The notes under the pieces are model-generated. The model was not told where the DNA came from and did no database searches. It saw nothing but the letters and a program-made list of their open reading frames with translations. This document shows positions 25,591-33,853 of a DNA stretch of 64,000 nt, one piece after another (position 1 is the first letter of the stretch; every line of letters begins with the position of its first letter). Position numbers and translations under genes: made by a program. The stretch is from Streptomyces sp. 2131.1 (GTDB lineage Bacteria; Actinomycetota; Actinomycetes; Streptomycetales; Streptomycetaceae), in NCBI RefSeq assembly GCF_900105515.1, contig NZ_FNSY01000001.1, positions 5,754,001 through 5,818,000 of the forward strand, written 5' to 3'.

Positions 25591-26547
25591 ATGGCCACGA
25601 ACGCCATCGACCAGACGCGCCGGATGCTCTCCCTGGTGACGTATCTGCGTGAGCGCCCCGGCGCCCACGTCCAGGACGTCGCCAGGGCCTTCGGGATCAC
25701 CGAGGACGAGCTGATCTCCGACCTCGACGTGCTGCCCATGTGCGGGACCAGCTTCCGGGGCGGCGACCTGCTCGACATCGACACGGACGGCGACCGCATC
25801 TGGTGGCACAACGCGGACGACGTCGCCGAACCGCTGCGGCTGGCCGCCGACGAGGCGACGGCCCTGCTGGTCGCCGCCCGCGCCGTGGCGACCCTGCCCG
25901 GGCTCCGCGAGAGCGACCGCCAGGCGCTGCTGCGCGCCACCGCCAAGCTGGAGACGGCCGCCGGCGAGGTGGGCGCGGCCAGCTCCCGGCTCTCGGTCAC
26001 CTTCGAGTCCGAGGGCGGCGTCTTCGCCGAGGTGGACCGCGCGATCTCGGAGCGGCGCCGGCTCTGGCTGCGCTACTACTCGCCCGCCCGCGACGAACTC
26101 ACCGAGCGTGAGGTGGACCCGATCCGGCTGTTCGCCGTCGGGCACACCTATATGGAGGCGTGGTGCCGCTCCTCCGAGGACCGGCGCACCTTCCGGCTCG
26201 ACCGGGTCGCCGAGATCCGGCTGCTCGACGAGCCCGCCGCGCCGCCCGAGCTGGAGCTGCGGGACCTGTCGGCGGGGCTGGTCCAGCCCGCCGCCGAGGA
26301 CCCGGAGGTCGTGATCGAGGTCGGCCCCGGCGGGCGCTGGGTCGCCGAATACTACCCGCACGACCGGGCCGAGGAACTGCCCGACGGCGGTCTGCGGATC
26401 AGCCTGCGCACCCCCGACCCGGCCTCGCTGCGCCGGCTTGCGCTGCGGCTCGGCGGGGAGGGGCGCATCGTCTCGCCCCCGGAGCTCGCCGAGAGCGCGC
26501 GGGACGCGGCCCGTGCGGCGCTCGCCGCGTACGACGGCGCGGCCTGA
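25591..26547 (+). CDS. pafC: WYL-domain transcription factor PafC
   Basis: This is the partner of PafB. The 318 residues have a winged-helix N-terminus (about 5-60, QTRRMLSLVTYLRERPG, with VARAFGITEDELISDL as recognition region), a WYL domain with the strand RRLWLRYYS (near residue 155) and a C-terminal WCX domain. GAGGGGG lies upstream of the ATG at 25591. The two proteins resemble each other in architecture and probably form a heterodimer. Downstream genes are close and run on toward tatA. Confidence 0.93.
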   Translation: MATNAIDQTRRMLSLVTYLRERPGAHVQDVARAFGITEDELISDLDVLPMCGTSFRGGDLLDIDTDGDRIWWHNADDVAEPLRLAADEATALLVAARAVATLPGLRESDRQALLRATAKLETAAGEVGAASSRLSVTFESEGGVFAEVDRAISERRRLWLRYYSPARDELTEREVDPIRLFAVGHTYMEAWCRSSEDRRTFRLDRVAEIRLLDEPAAPPELELRDLSAGLVQPAAEDPEVVIEVGPGGRWVAEYYPHDRAEELPDGGLRISLRTPDPASLRRLALRLGGEGRIVSPPELAESARDAARAALAAYDGAA

Positions 26548-26566
26548 AGGGACGGCTGAGGAGACG

Positions 26567-26845
26567 ATGGGGAACCTGTCCGCGCTGCCCGGCCTCGCCC
26601 CGGTGCCCACCGTGCCGGTGCCGGAGTCGGCGCGCTTCAAGGCCGCCTGCCCCGACTGCCGCGCCCGGTTCGAGCTCGCGGCCGGGGAGTTCCGGCTCGT
26701 GGTCGGCGCCACCAGCCGCACCACGTTCTACTCCTTCACCTGCCCCGAGTGCGCCGCGGGCGTCCGCAAGCCGGCGGGGGAGCGGATAGTGGAACTCCTC
26801 ACCGACGGCGGCGTACGCACGCTGCGCCTGCACACCGGCTCCTGA
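26567..26845 (+). CDS. Small zinc-ribbon protein, unknown function
   Basis: This 92-residue cytoplasmic protein has two CXXC pairs, CPDC (near residue 27) and CPEC (near 61), at the spacing of a zinc ribbon. I do not recognise a named family. The domain between the pairs is hydrophobic and beta-rich (FELAAGEFRLVVG). GAGGAGAC precedes the ATG at 26567. It starts 19 bases after pafC and ends 12 bases before the next small gene, so it is probably in the pafBC transcript. A nucleic-acid or protein binding role in the damage response is possible but unproven. Confidence 0.82.
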   Translation: MGNLSALPGLAPVPTVPVPESARFKAACPDCRARFELAAGEFRLVVGATSRTTFYSFTCPECAAGVRKPAGERIVELLTDGGVRTLRLHTGS

Positions 26846-26857
26846 GAGGTTCTGCGC

Positions 26858-27055
26858 ATGTTCTGGCCCATGCTCGCCATCGCCCTGGGATTTCTCGGAA
26901 TCGCCGTGCTCGGCGTGCTGGCCATCAAGGTGTTCGTCGAAGCCCAGCGCCTCGGCCGCCAGGTGACCCGCACCACGGAGCGCATCAACCGCGCCGCCGA
27001 CGACCTGGAGCGCGCGGCCACCCGCCTCGCCGCCACCGGCGAGTCCCTGCCGTAG
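26858..27055 (+). CDS. Small single-pass membrane protein, unknown function
   Basis: This 65-residue protein has one N-terminal transmembrane helix (about residues 4-26, MLAIALGFLGIAVLGVLAI) and an amphipathic basic helix with heptad character (about 30-58, RLGRQVTRTTERINRAADDL). It resembles DUF948-like short coiled-coil membrane proteins. GAGAGG precedes the ATG at 26858. It lies between the zinc-ribbon gene and tatA. I cannot assign a function. Its N-in/C-in or N-out topology is not clear from charges. Confidence 0.75.
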   Translation: MFWPMLAIALGFLGIAVLGVLAIKVFVEAQRLGRQVTRTTERINRAADDLERAATRLAATGESLP

Positions 27056-27162
27056 GGCAGCCCGCAGGACGCGGCCTCCAGTTTCCGGGGCACGAGGGGT
27101 ACGCTGCTGCAGACGGCCCAGGCGGGGAGGTACGGGCCGCTATCGAAAGTACGCACGGGCAT

Positions 27163-27192
27163 TGCCTCGCGTTTACTCCCGCGGGTTACGAT
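27163..27192 (+). promoter_or_regulatory. Probable tatA promoter
   Basis: TTGCCT (27163-27168), 18 bases, TACGAT (27187-27192) is the best sigma-70 type promoter I see in the window. It would give an mRNA with a leader of about 80 bases before tatA. Confidence 0.6.
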
Positions 27193-27278
27193 CGCTGCCG
27201 ACGAATGGTCGGATGTGTATCCGGCACTCAAGGGCAGCGAGCCCACCTCCAGCCGCCTCAGGTAGAAGGAAGCACATC

Positions 27279-27563
27279 ATGGGCAATCTGAAGCCTCTCG
27301 AGATCGTTCTGATCATCGCTGTCATCCTGCTGTTGTTCGGCGCCAAGAAGCTTCCCGACATGGCTCGTTCGCTCGGCAAGTCGGCCCGCATCCTCAAGAG
27401 CGAGGCCAAGGCCATGAAGAAGGACGACGAGCCGACGGCCCCCGCCACCACGGACGCCCCCGCCGACGCCCCGCAGGCAGCCGCCCGTACGATCCAGGCC
27501 GCGCCCGGCGACGTCACCAGCTCCCGCCCGGTGAGCGAAGCGAAGCCCACCACCCAGAGCTGA
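27279..27563 (+). CDS. tatA: Sec-independent translocase subunit TatA
   Basis: TatA oligomers form the passage for folded proteins. The 94-residue protein has the transmembrane helix (about 6-20, LEIVLIIAVILLLFG), the FG hinge and an amphipathic helix (AKKLPDMARSLGKSARILKSE), then an Ala/Thr/Pro-rich tail. AGAAGGA precedes the ATG at 27279. tatC follows 51 bases later. The pairing with tatC, and position after pafBC, is conserved in actinobacteria. Confidence 0.96.
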   Translation: MGNLKPLEIVLIIAVILLLFGAKKLPDMARSLGKSARILKSEAKAMKKDDEPTAPATTDAPADAPQAAARTIQAAPGDVTSSRPVSEAKPTTQS

Positions 27564-27614
27564 CCGCGCTGACGGACGCATCCGTCAGCCGCCGCACGAG
27601 ACGAGGGAAGTGGG

Positions 27615-28577
27615 TTGCTCAAGTCTGCCCGCAAGCAGGAGAAGGACAGCGAGGGGCGGATGCCTCTCGCTGATCACCTGCGAGAGTTGCGTAACCGACT
27701 GCTGATCGCGGTCCTCGCGATCATCGTGATCACCTCGGTCACGGCCTTCTTCTACAAAGACCTGATCGACTTCCTGATCCGCCCGATCCTGGAGTCGGTC
27801 GGCTGCGCCAACGGCGAGAAGACCCAGGCCAACGGCCACCCTTGCGCCGAGATGACGGTGAACGGTCTGGTCGCCCCGTTCTCCATCGCCCTCAAGGTCT
27901 CCCTCATGGCGGGCGTGGTGTTCTCCACCCCGGTCTGGCTCTACCAGCTGTGGGCGTTCCTCGCCCCCGGCCTGCACAAGCACGAGAAGCGGTACGCGCT
28001 CGGCTTCGTCGGCTGCGGTGTGCCGCTGTTCCTGGCGGGCGCCGCCCTCGCCTACAAGCTGATGCCGAAGACCGCCGAGGTGCTGCTCGACTTCACCCCG
28101 GCCAATACGACGAACCTGCTGCCCGTCGACGACTACCTCAACATCATCACGCGCATGGTGATCGTGTTCGGCCTCGCCTTCGAGCTGCCGCTGCTGCTCA
28201 TCCTGCTCAACTTCACCGGCGTGCTCACCGCCAAGCGGCTGGCCTCCTGGTGGCGCGCCATGGTCATGGGCATCACGATCTTCGCCGCTGTGGCGACCCC
28301 GACCGGCGACCCGCTCACGATGATCACACTGGCCGCGCCCATCGTGCTGCTGTACTTCATCGCGCTCGGCATCTGCCTGGCCAACGACAAGCGCCGCAAG
28401 CGCAACAACCCGGACGCCGAACTCGACGACGACGAGGCCTCGCAGCTCGACCTCACCCCCGAGGACATCGGCGACATGGAGCAGGTGTCGGCGTCGCCCA
28501 CGGTGCCCGGTCAGGCCGACGGAGGACGGGACGGCGGGCGGTCGTCGCTGCGCGACGGTTACGACGACATCACCTGA
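27615..28577 (+). CDS. tatC: Sec-independent translocase subunit TatC
   Basis: TatC is the receptor for twin-arginine signal peptides. The 320 residues contain the conserved N-terminal MPLADHLRELRNRL, six transmembrane helices (about 30-260) and a hydrophilic Asp/Glu-rich C-terminal tail of about 55 residues. The start is a TTG at 27615 behind GAGGGAAG. No better in-frame ATG or GTG occurs before the conserved block, so a TTG start is accepted. The downstream diacylglycerol kinase starts 17 bases later from what looks like its own promoter. Confidence 0.95.
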   Translation: MLKSARKQEKDSEGRMPLADHLRELRNRLLIAVLAIIVITSVTAFFYKDLIDFLIRPILESVGCANGEKTQANGHPCAEMTVNGLVAPFSIALKVSLMAGVVFSTPVWLYQLWAFLAPGLHKHEKRYALGFVGCGVPLFLAGAALAYKLMPKTAEVLLDFTPANTTNLLPVDDYLNIITRMVIVFGLAFELPLLLILLNFTGVLTAKRLASWWRAMVMGITIFAAVATPTGDPLTMITLAAPIVLLYFIALGICLANDKRRKRNNPDAELDDDEASQLDLTPEDIGDMEQVSASPTVPGQADGGRDGGRSSLRDGYDDIT

Positions 28578-28582
28578 CCTTG

Positions 28583-28588
28583 TAGGGT
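28583..28588 (+). promoter_or_regulatory. -10 element TAGGGT of leaderless lipid kinase gene
   Basis: TAGGGT ends 6 bases before the GTG at 28595 and no ribosome-binding site is present, the same arrangement as at trmI and pafA. No clear -35 was seen. Confidence 0.45.
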
Positions 28589-28594
28589 CCCCGG

Positions 28595-29500
28595 GTGACC
28601 AGCGAGATCACCCTCTTCGTCAATCCCACCGCGGGACGCGGCCGGGGCGCGCGAGCCGCGCAGCCGGCCGCTTCCGCGTTGCGGGAGGCCGGCTTCTCCG
28701 TACGCACCGTCCTCGGCGAGGACGCCGATGACGCGCTGCGCCGGGCGCGCGAGGCGGTGGCTGCGGGGACCGGGGCGCTCATAGCCGTCGGCGGGGACGG
28801 ACTGATGTCCCTGGCCCTCCAGGCGGTCGCCGGGACGCTCACCCCGCTCGGCGTCGTCGCGGTGGGGACCGGCAACGACTTCGCGCGCGCCCTGGGCCTG
28901 CCGATACGCGACCCGGAGGCGGCGGGGCGGCTCGCCGCCGACGCGCTCAAGGGCCGGGCGCCGGTGCGCGAGATCGACCTCGGCCGGGTCGGGGAGCGCT
29001 GGTTCGGCTCCGTGCTCGCCTCCGGGTTCGACTCCCGGGTCAACGACCGGGGCAACCGGATGCGCTGGGGCGGCCGCTTCAAGTACGACCTGGCGATCCT
29101 CGCCGAACTCGCCGCCTTCGAGCCGGTCACGTACCGCATGACCCTCGACGACGGGCCCGCGCGCGAGATCCGGGCGACGCTCGTGGCGGTCGGCAACGGA
29201 ACGTCGTACGGCGGCGGCATGCGGATGTGCGCCGACGCGGACATGGGCGACGGGCTCTTCGACATCACGGTGGTCGGCGAGTGCAGCCGTACGACCCTGC
29301 TCAAGGTCTTCCCCCGGGTGTACAAGGGGACGCACCTCAGCCACCCCGTCGTCACCGTCCACCGGGCCTCCTCGGTCACCCTCGAAGCCGTCGGCGTCAC
29401 CGCGTACGCGGACGGCGAACCCCTCGGCGCGCTCCCGCTGACCGCCACCTGCGTACCGAAGGCGGTACGGGTTCTCGGAGCCCGGACCACAAGCGATTAA
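28595..29500 (+). CDS. Diacylglycerol/lipid kinase family protein
   Basis: This 301-residue soluble kinase phosphorylates a lipid alcohol, likely diacylglycerol. The catalytic domain starts ITLFVNPTAGRGRG (residues 5-18), has the nucleotide motif VGGDGLMS (about 68-75) and GTGNDFARALG, then the two-layer beta sandwich C-terminal domain. Length is normal for the DgkB/YegS family. GTG start at 28595, with a -10 box directly upstream suggesting a leaderless mRNA. It lies between tatC and the helicase, an arrangement recalled from other streptomycetes. Confidence 0.92.
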   Translation: MTSEITLFVNPTAGRGRGARAAQPAASALREAGFSVRTVLGEDADDALRRAREAVAAGTGALIAVGGDGLMSLALQAVAGTLTPLGVVAVGTGNDFARALGLPIRDPEAAGRLAADALKGRAPVREIDLGRVGERWFGSVLASGFDSRVNDRGNRMRWGGRFKYDLAILAELAAFEPVTYRMTLDDGPAREIRATLVAVGNGTSYGGGMRMCADADMGDGLFDITVVGECSRTTLLKVFPRVYKGTHLSHPVVTVHRASSVTLEAVGVTAYADGEPLGALPLTATCVPKAVRVLGARTTSD

Positions 29501-29544
29501 AGATCGCGTCACTGTCGGAGGCGGCGGGTAGGCTCGTGGACAAG

Positions 29545-32379
29545 ATGACAGAGGACCTCTCACCAGCTGAGCGCTACCAGGCTTCCCGGCTCCGGGCGGC
29601 CGAGCAGGCGACCGCTCTCGGGCCGTTCCGCCAGATGTACGACTTCGCTCTCGACCCGTACCAGATCGAGGCGTGCAAGGCGCTGGAGGCCGGGAAGGGC
29701 GTGCTCGTCGCGGCCCCGACCGGCTCGGGCAAGACGATCGTCGGCGAGTTCGCCGTGCACCTCGCCCTGGAGCAGGGCCGCAAGTGCTTCTACACCACGC
29801 CGATCAAGGCGCTGTCGAACCAGAAGTTCGCCGATCTCGTCCGCCGCTACGGCCCCGACAAGGTCGGCCTGCTCACCGGTGACAACAGCGTCAACGCGGA
29901 CGCCCCGGTCGTCGTCATGACCACCGAGGTCCTGCGGAACATGCTCTACGCCGGCTCCCAGGCGCTGAACGGCCTCGGATACGTGGTCATGGACGAGGTG
30001 CACTACCTCTCCGACCGCTTCCGGGGCGCCGTCTGGGAAGAGGTGATCATTCACTTGCCCGCCTCCGTCACCCTGGTCTCCCTGTCGGCGACCGTGTCCA
30101 ACGCGGAGGAGTTCGGCGACTGGCTGGACACCGTGCGCGGCGACACCGAGGTGATCGTCTCCGAGCAGCGGCCCGTCCCGCTCTGGCAGCACGTGCTGGC
30201 CGGACGCCGGATGTACGACCTCTTCGAGGAGGAGAGCGACCACGGCGGCCGGGGCGTCGGCCGCCGCGAGGTCAACCCCGACCTCGTCCGCCTGGCCCGG
30301 ATGGAGAACCAGCGCGGGTACAACCCGCGCGAGCGCCGGCGCGGCAAGATGGTGCGCGAGGCGGACCGCGAGCGCGAGCGGCGCCAGCGCAGCCGGATCT
30401 GGACCCCGTCCCGCCCCGAGGTCATCGACCGGCTGGACGCCGAGGGGCTCCTCCCCGCGATCACGTTCATCTTCAGCCGGGCCGCCTGCGAGGCCGCCGT
30501 ACAGCAGTGCCTGCACGCCGGGCTCCGGCTCAACGACGAGGACAAGCGCCGCCTCGTGCGGGAGATCGTCGAGGAGCGCACGGCGACCATCCCGCCCGAG
30601 GACCTGCACGTCCTCGGGTACTACGAGTGGCTGGAGGGCCTGGAGCGGGGCATCGCCGCGCACCACGCCGGGATGCTCCCGAGGTTCAAGGAGATCGTCG
30701 AGGAGCTGTTCGTCCGGGGCCTGGTCAAGGCCGTCTTCGCCACCGAGACGCTCGCCCTCGGCATCAACATGCCCGCCCGCTCGGTGGTCCTGGAGAAGCT
30801 CGTCAAGTGGAACGGCGAGCAGCACGCCGACATCACCCCCGGCGAGTACACCCAGCTCACCGGCCGGGCCGGGCGGCGCGGGATCGACGTCGAGGGCCAC
30901 GCCGTGGTGCTCTGGCAGCGCGGCATGGACCCCGGCGCCCTGGCCGGACTCGCCGGCACACGCACGTATCCGCTGCGCTCCAGCTTCCGGCCGTCGTACA
31001 ACATGGCCGTCAACCTCGTCGAGCAGTTCGGGCGGCACCGCTCGCGCGAACTCCTCGAGACCTCCTTCGCGCAGTTCCAGGCGGACCGGTCGGTGGTCGG
31101 GATCTCCCGCCAGGTCCAGCGCAACGAGGAGGGTCTGGAGGGCTACCGCGAGGGCATGACCTGCCATCTCGGCGACTTCGAGGAGTACGCGCGGCTGCGC
31201 CGCGACCTCAAGGACCGCGAGACGGAGCTGGCCAAGCAGGGCGCGTCCCAGCGGCGGGCCGCCGCCGCGGCGTCCCTGGAGAAGCTGAAGCCCGGCGACG
31301 TCATCCATGTGCCGACCGGTAAGTTCGCCGGTCTCGCGCTCGTCCTCGACCCCGGCCTGCCGGCCGGGCGCACCAACGGGTACGGGCACCGGGGCATGGA
31401 GTACCACGACGGGCCCCGCCCGCTGGTGCTGACGGCCGAGCGCCAGGTGAAACGGCTCGCCTCGATCGACTTCCCGGTGCCGGTGGAGGCCGTGGAGCGG
31501 ATGCGGGTGCCCAAGTCGTTCAACGCGCGCTCGCCGCAGTCCCGCCGGGACCTGGCCTCCGCGCTGCGGTCCAAGGCCGGGCACATCGTCCCGGACCGCC
31601 ACCGCCGGGGGCGCGCCCCCGCCGCCGACGACCGCGAGATCGCCCGCCTGCGGTCCGAACTGCGCGCCCACCCGTGCCACGGGTGCGACGAGCGCGAGGA
31701 CCACGCCCGGTGGGCCGAGCGCTTCCACCGGCTGCAGCGCGACACCCGGCAGCTGGAGCGCCGCATCGAGGGGCGCACCAACACCATCGCCCGTACCTTC
31801 GACCGGATCGTCGCCCTGCTCACCGAGCTGGACTACCTGCGCGGCAGCGAGGTCACCGAGCACGGGCGGCGGCTGGCCCGGCTCTACGGCGAGCTCGACC
31901 TGCTGGCGAGCGAGTGCCTGCGGGCCGGTGTCTGGGAGGGGCTGAATCCGGCGGAGCTCGCCGCGTGCGTCTCCGCGCTGGTGTACGAGGCGCGGCAGGC
32001 GGACGACGCGGTGGCGCCGAAGCTGCCGTCGGGGCCCGCGCGGACGGCGCTCGGCGAGATGGTCCGCATCTGGGGGCGGCTCGACGCCCTGGAGGAGGAC
32101 TTCAAGATCAACCAGGCGGAGGGCGTCGGCCAGCGCGAGCCCGACCTCGGCTTCGCGTGGGCGGTCTACATGTGGGCGTCCGGCCGTCCGCTGGACGAGG
32201 TGCTGCGCGAGGCGGACATGCCGGCGGGCGACTTCGTGCGCTGGTGCAAGCAGGTCATCGACGTGCTGGGCCAGGTGGCCGCCGCCGCGCCGCGCGAGGA
32301 CAGCACGGTCGCGCGGAACGCCCGCAAGGCGGTCGACGAGGTGCTGCACGGCGTGGTGGCGTACAGCTCCCTCGGCTGA
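29545..32379 (+). CDS. helY: Ski2/Mtr4-type DEVH helicase HelY
   Basis: This 944-residue superfamily 2 helicase contains Walker A APTGSGKT (about 56-63), the TTPIKALSNQK motif, Walker B DEVH (in VMDEVHYLSD), SLSATVSN (motif III) and the C-terminal QLTGRAGRRGID (motif VI). A Ski2-like C-terminal arch and winged-helix region follow, with a CHGC pair near residue 712. I chose the ATG at 29545. A GTG at 29536 in frame is possible, but a TAGGCT box at 29529-29534 almost touches it, and transcription from there would start near the ATG. It is orthologous in position to Rv2092c. The role in RNA metabolism or repair is inferred. Confidence 0.93.
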   Translation: MTEDLSPAERYQASRLRAAEQATALGPFRQMYDFALDPYQIEACKALEAGKGVLVAAPTGSGKTIVGEFAVHLALEQGRKCFYTTPIKALSNQKFADLVRRYGPDKVGLLTGDNSVNADAPVVVMTTEVLRNMLYAGSQALNGLGYVVMDEVHYLSDRFRGAVWEEVIIHLPASVTLVSLSATVSNAEEFGDWLDTVRGDTEVIVSEQRPVPLWQHVLAGRRMYDLFEEESDHGGRGVGRREVNPDLVRLARMENQRGYNPRERRRGKMVREADRERERRQRSRIWTPSRPEVIDRLDAEGLLPAITFIFSRAACEAAVQQCLHAGLRLNDEDKRRLVREIVEERTATIPPEDLHVLGYYEWLEGLERGIAAHHAGMLPRFKEIVEELFVRGLVKAVFATETLALGINMPARSVVLEKLVKWNGEQHADITPGEYTQLTGRAGRRGIDVEGHAVVLWQRGMDPGALAGLAGTRTYPLRSSFRPSYNMAVNLVEQFGRHRSRELLETSFAQFQADRSVVGISRQVQRNEEGLEGYREGMTCHLGDFEEYARLRRDLKDRETELAKQGASQRRAAAAASLEKLKPGDVIHVPTGKFAGLALVLDPGLPAGRTNGYGHRGMEYHDGPRPLVLTAERQVKRLASIDFPVPVEAVERMRVPKSFNARSPQSRRDLASALRSKAGHIVPDRHRRGRAPAADDREIARLRSELRAHPCHGCDEREDHARWAERFHRLQRDTRQLERRIEGRTNTIARTFDRIVALLTELDYLRGSEVTEHGRRLARLYGELDLLASECLRAGVWEGLNPAELAACVSALVYEARQADDAVAPKLPSGPARTALGEMVRIWGRLDALEEDFKINQAEGVGQREPDLGFAWAVYMWASGRPLDEVLREADMPAGDFVRWCKQVIDVLGQVAAAAPREDSTVARNARKAVDEVLHGVVAYSSLG

Positions 32380-32406
32380 GCGGGGACGGCGCCCGGGTAC
32401 ACGGAA

Positions 32407-32433
32407 GCCGGCCGGACGTGCCGTCCGGCCGGC
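32407..32433. terminator. Bidirectional terminator after helY
   Basis: GCCGGCCGGACG (32407-32418) pairs perfectly with 32422-32433 around a TGC loop, between convergent helY and the SPW gene. Confidence 0.8.
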
Positions 32434-32467
32434 ATTCGTGCGGGGTTCCCTTCCCCGGGGTGGCCGG

Positions 32468-32914
32468 TCAGGACTTGGCGCCCCGGCTCATCTTCATCGA
32501 CGCGCCCGCGCAGACCAGTCCCAGCAGGACCGCGAGACCGCCGATGATGACGTTGTTCAGTACGACTCCGGTGTCCGGACTGCTGCCGACCACCCAGGGC
32601 GAGATGATCATCCAGGCACCCATGGCGCAGATCGCCCAGCTCAGGCCGTACATCCGCTGCGGCATCGCGGTGAACCCGAGTCCGAGCACGGCGATGGCTA
32701 TGCCCATGACCAGGTTGTGCGTCACCAGAGCGGACTGCGACGTCGTGAAGTGCAGGACCCACGGCGACACGGCGCAGTAGAGGCCGACCAGAAAGACCGG
32801 CGCGTCGACGAGCGCCACGTCGCGGCCGCCCATCATGCGCGCGTACCGGTCGCTCATTTCCGATACATCGGGGTGTCCGGCCATGTCGTGGCCGGCATGC
32901 GAGACGTTCGACAT
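32468..32914 (-). CDS. SPW-repeat integral membrane protein
   Basis: This 148-residue protein has four transmembrane helices arranged as two repeats, each with a Ser-Pro-Trp signature (AVSPWVL and IISPWVV). The N-terminal 35 residues are hydrophilic and His/Met-rich (SNVSHAGHDMAGHPD), which could bind a metal. AAGGAGACG lies upstream of the ATG at 32914. Function of the family is unknown to me. It lies beside the fasciclin gene on the same strand, but no SigK-type promoter was seen before it. Confidence 0.85.
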   Translation of the reverse strand: MSNVSHAGHDMAGHPDVSEMSDRYARMMGGRDVALVDAPVFLVGLYCAVSPWVLHFTTSQSALVTHNLVMGIAIAVLGLGFTAMPQRMYGLSWAICAMGAWMIISPWVVGSSPDTGVVLNNVIIGGLAVLLGLVCAGASMKMSRGAKS

Positions 32915-33056
32915 CAGTTTCGTCTCCTTCGGGTCGTGCGGACCCGGTCACCGCCACAGCGGGAAGTGGCCCGCAATGCCCATTCTGCTCTTATCCGTCG
33001 CTTATGTGTAGGTTCAAGGCGGTCGGATCTCCGCAGGATGCGCACCGGACCGGAGC

Positions 33057-33087
33057 CCTCGCGGTGGGCGTGGCGCCCACCGCGAGG
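33057..33087 (-). terminator. Terminator after fasciclin gene
   Basis: CCTCGCGGTGGGCG (33057-33070) pairs perfectly over 14 bases with 33074-33087, loop TGG, 7 bases past the fasciclin stop codon on its strand. Confidence 0.8.
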
Positions 33088-33094
33088 AAATCCG

Positions 33095-33742
33095 CTACGC
33101 GGCGGGCGGCATGAGCACCGTGTCGACGATGTAGACCGTCGCGTTGGCGGTGGGGACGTTGCCGCAGACGACCTTCGACGAGTCGTTCACGGTGTACGTC
33201 ACGTCCGAGCCGGATGTCTTCAGCTCGCCCTTCTCCAGCGTCTCGAAGGAGCCCTTCTCCAGCTGCTTCGGCGTCAGCTTCTGGCCCACCACGTGGTACG
33301 TGAGGACCTTGGTGAGCGCGTCCTTGTCGGCGAGCAGCTTGTCCAGGTCCTCCTTCGGGACCTTGGCGAAGGCGTCGTTGGTCGGGGCGAACACGGTGAT
33401 GTTCTGCGCGTTGTTCAGGGTGTCCACCAGGCCGGCCTTCTTGACCGCGGTGACCAGGGTGGACAGCGCCGGGTTGTTCGAGGCCGCCGTGGCGACCGGG
33501 TCCTTCGCCATGCCGTTGAAGGAACCCGCGCCGCTCTTCGGGACCGACGCACAGGCCGGGCCGAAGGGCTCGTCCATGTCCATGGACTTCTCGGCGGAGG
33601 GTGAGGACGGGGCCTTCGCGGAGCTGGCGCTCGACCCGGCCGCGCTGTCCTTGGAGTCGTCGGAGCAGGCCGTCAGGGCCAGCGGCAGGACGAGCGCGGC
33701 GGAGAGCGCGACGGCGGCGCGGCGGGCGTGGATGACCTTCAT
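33095..33742 (-). CDS. Fasciclin-domain lipoprotein (MPT70/MPT83-like)
   Basis: This 215-residue surface protein has a lipoprotein signal (KVIHARRAAVALSAALVLPLAL, lipobox LTAC with Cys near residue 26). A Ser/Ala/Asp linker and one fasciclin (FAS1) domain follow (about 75-215), with the H1 motif LSTLVTAVKKAGLVDTL, NITVFAPTNDAF and YHVVGQ. It ends in TVLMPPA, as FAS1 domains do. AGGAGAA precedes the ATG at 33742. MPT70 and MPT83 are the main SigK targets in M. tuberculosis, and here a homologue sits within 9 kb of sigK. A weak SigK-like promoter lies at 33761-33788. Adhesion or cell-wall sensing is a family-level guess. Confidence 0.92.
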   Translation of the reverse strand: MKVIHARRAAVALSAALVLPLALTACSDDSKDSAAGSSASSAKAPSSPSAEKSMDMDEPFGPACASVPKSGAGSFNGMAKDPVATAASNNPALSTLVTAVKKAGLVDTLNNAQNITVFAPTNDAFAKVPKEDLDKLLADKDALTKVLTYHVVGQKLTPKQLEKGSFETLEKGELKTSGSDVTYTVNDSSKVVCGNVPTANATVYIVDTVLMPPAA

Positions 33743-33853
33743 GGTGTTCTCCTGTTTGGGTAATCGAATGACTGCGTAAGGTAGTTGGTCCGGGGTGCGG
33801 GCGGCCCGGGCGGGCGGCACGCGGGCCGGGGGGAGGCGGCGGGGCCGCGCCGG

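Noticed and set aside
29560..32349. 929-codon open frame antisense to helY
   Set aside because: Shadow frame of a GC-rich gene; no motifs, and helY has complete helicase signatures.
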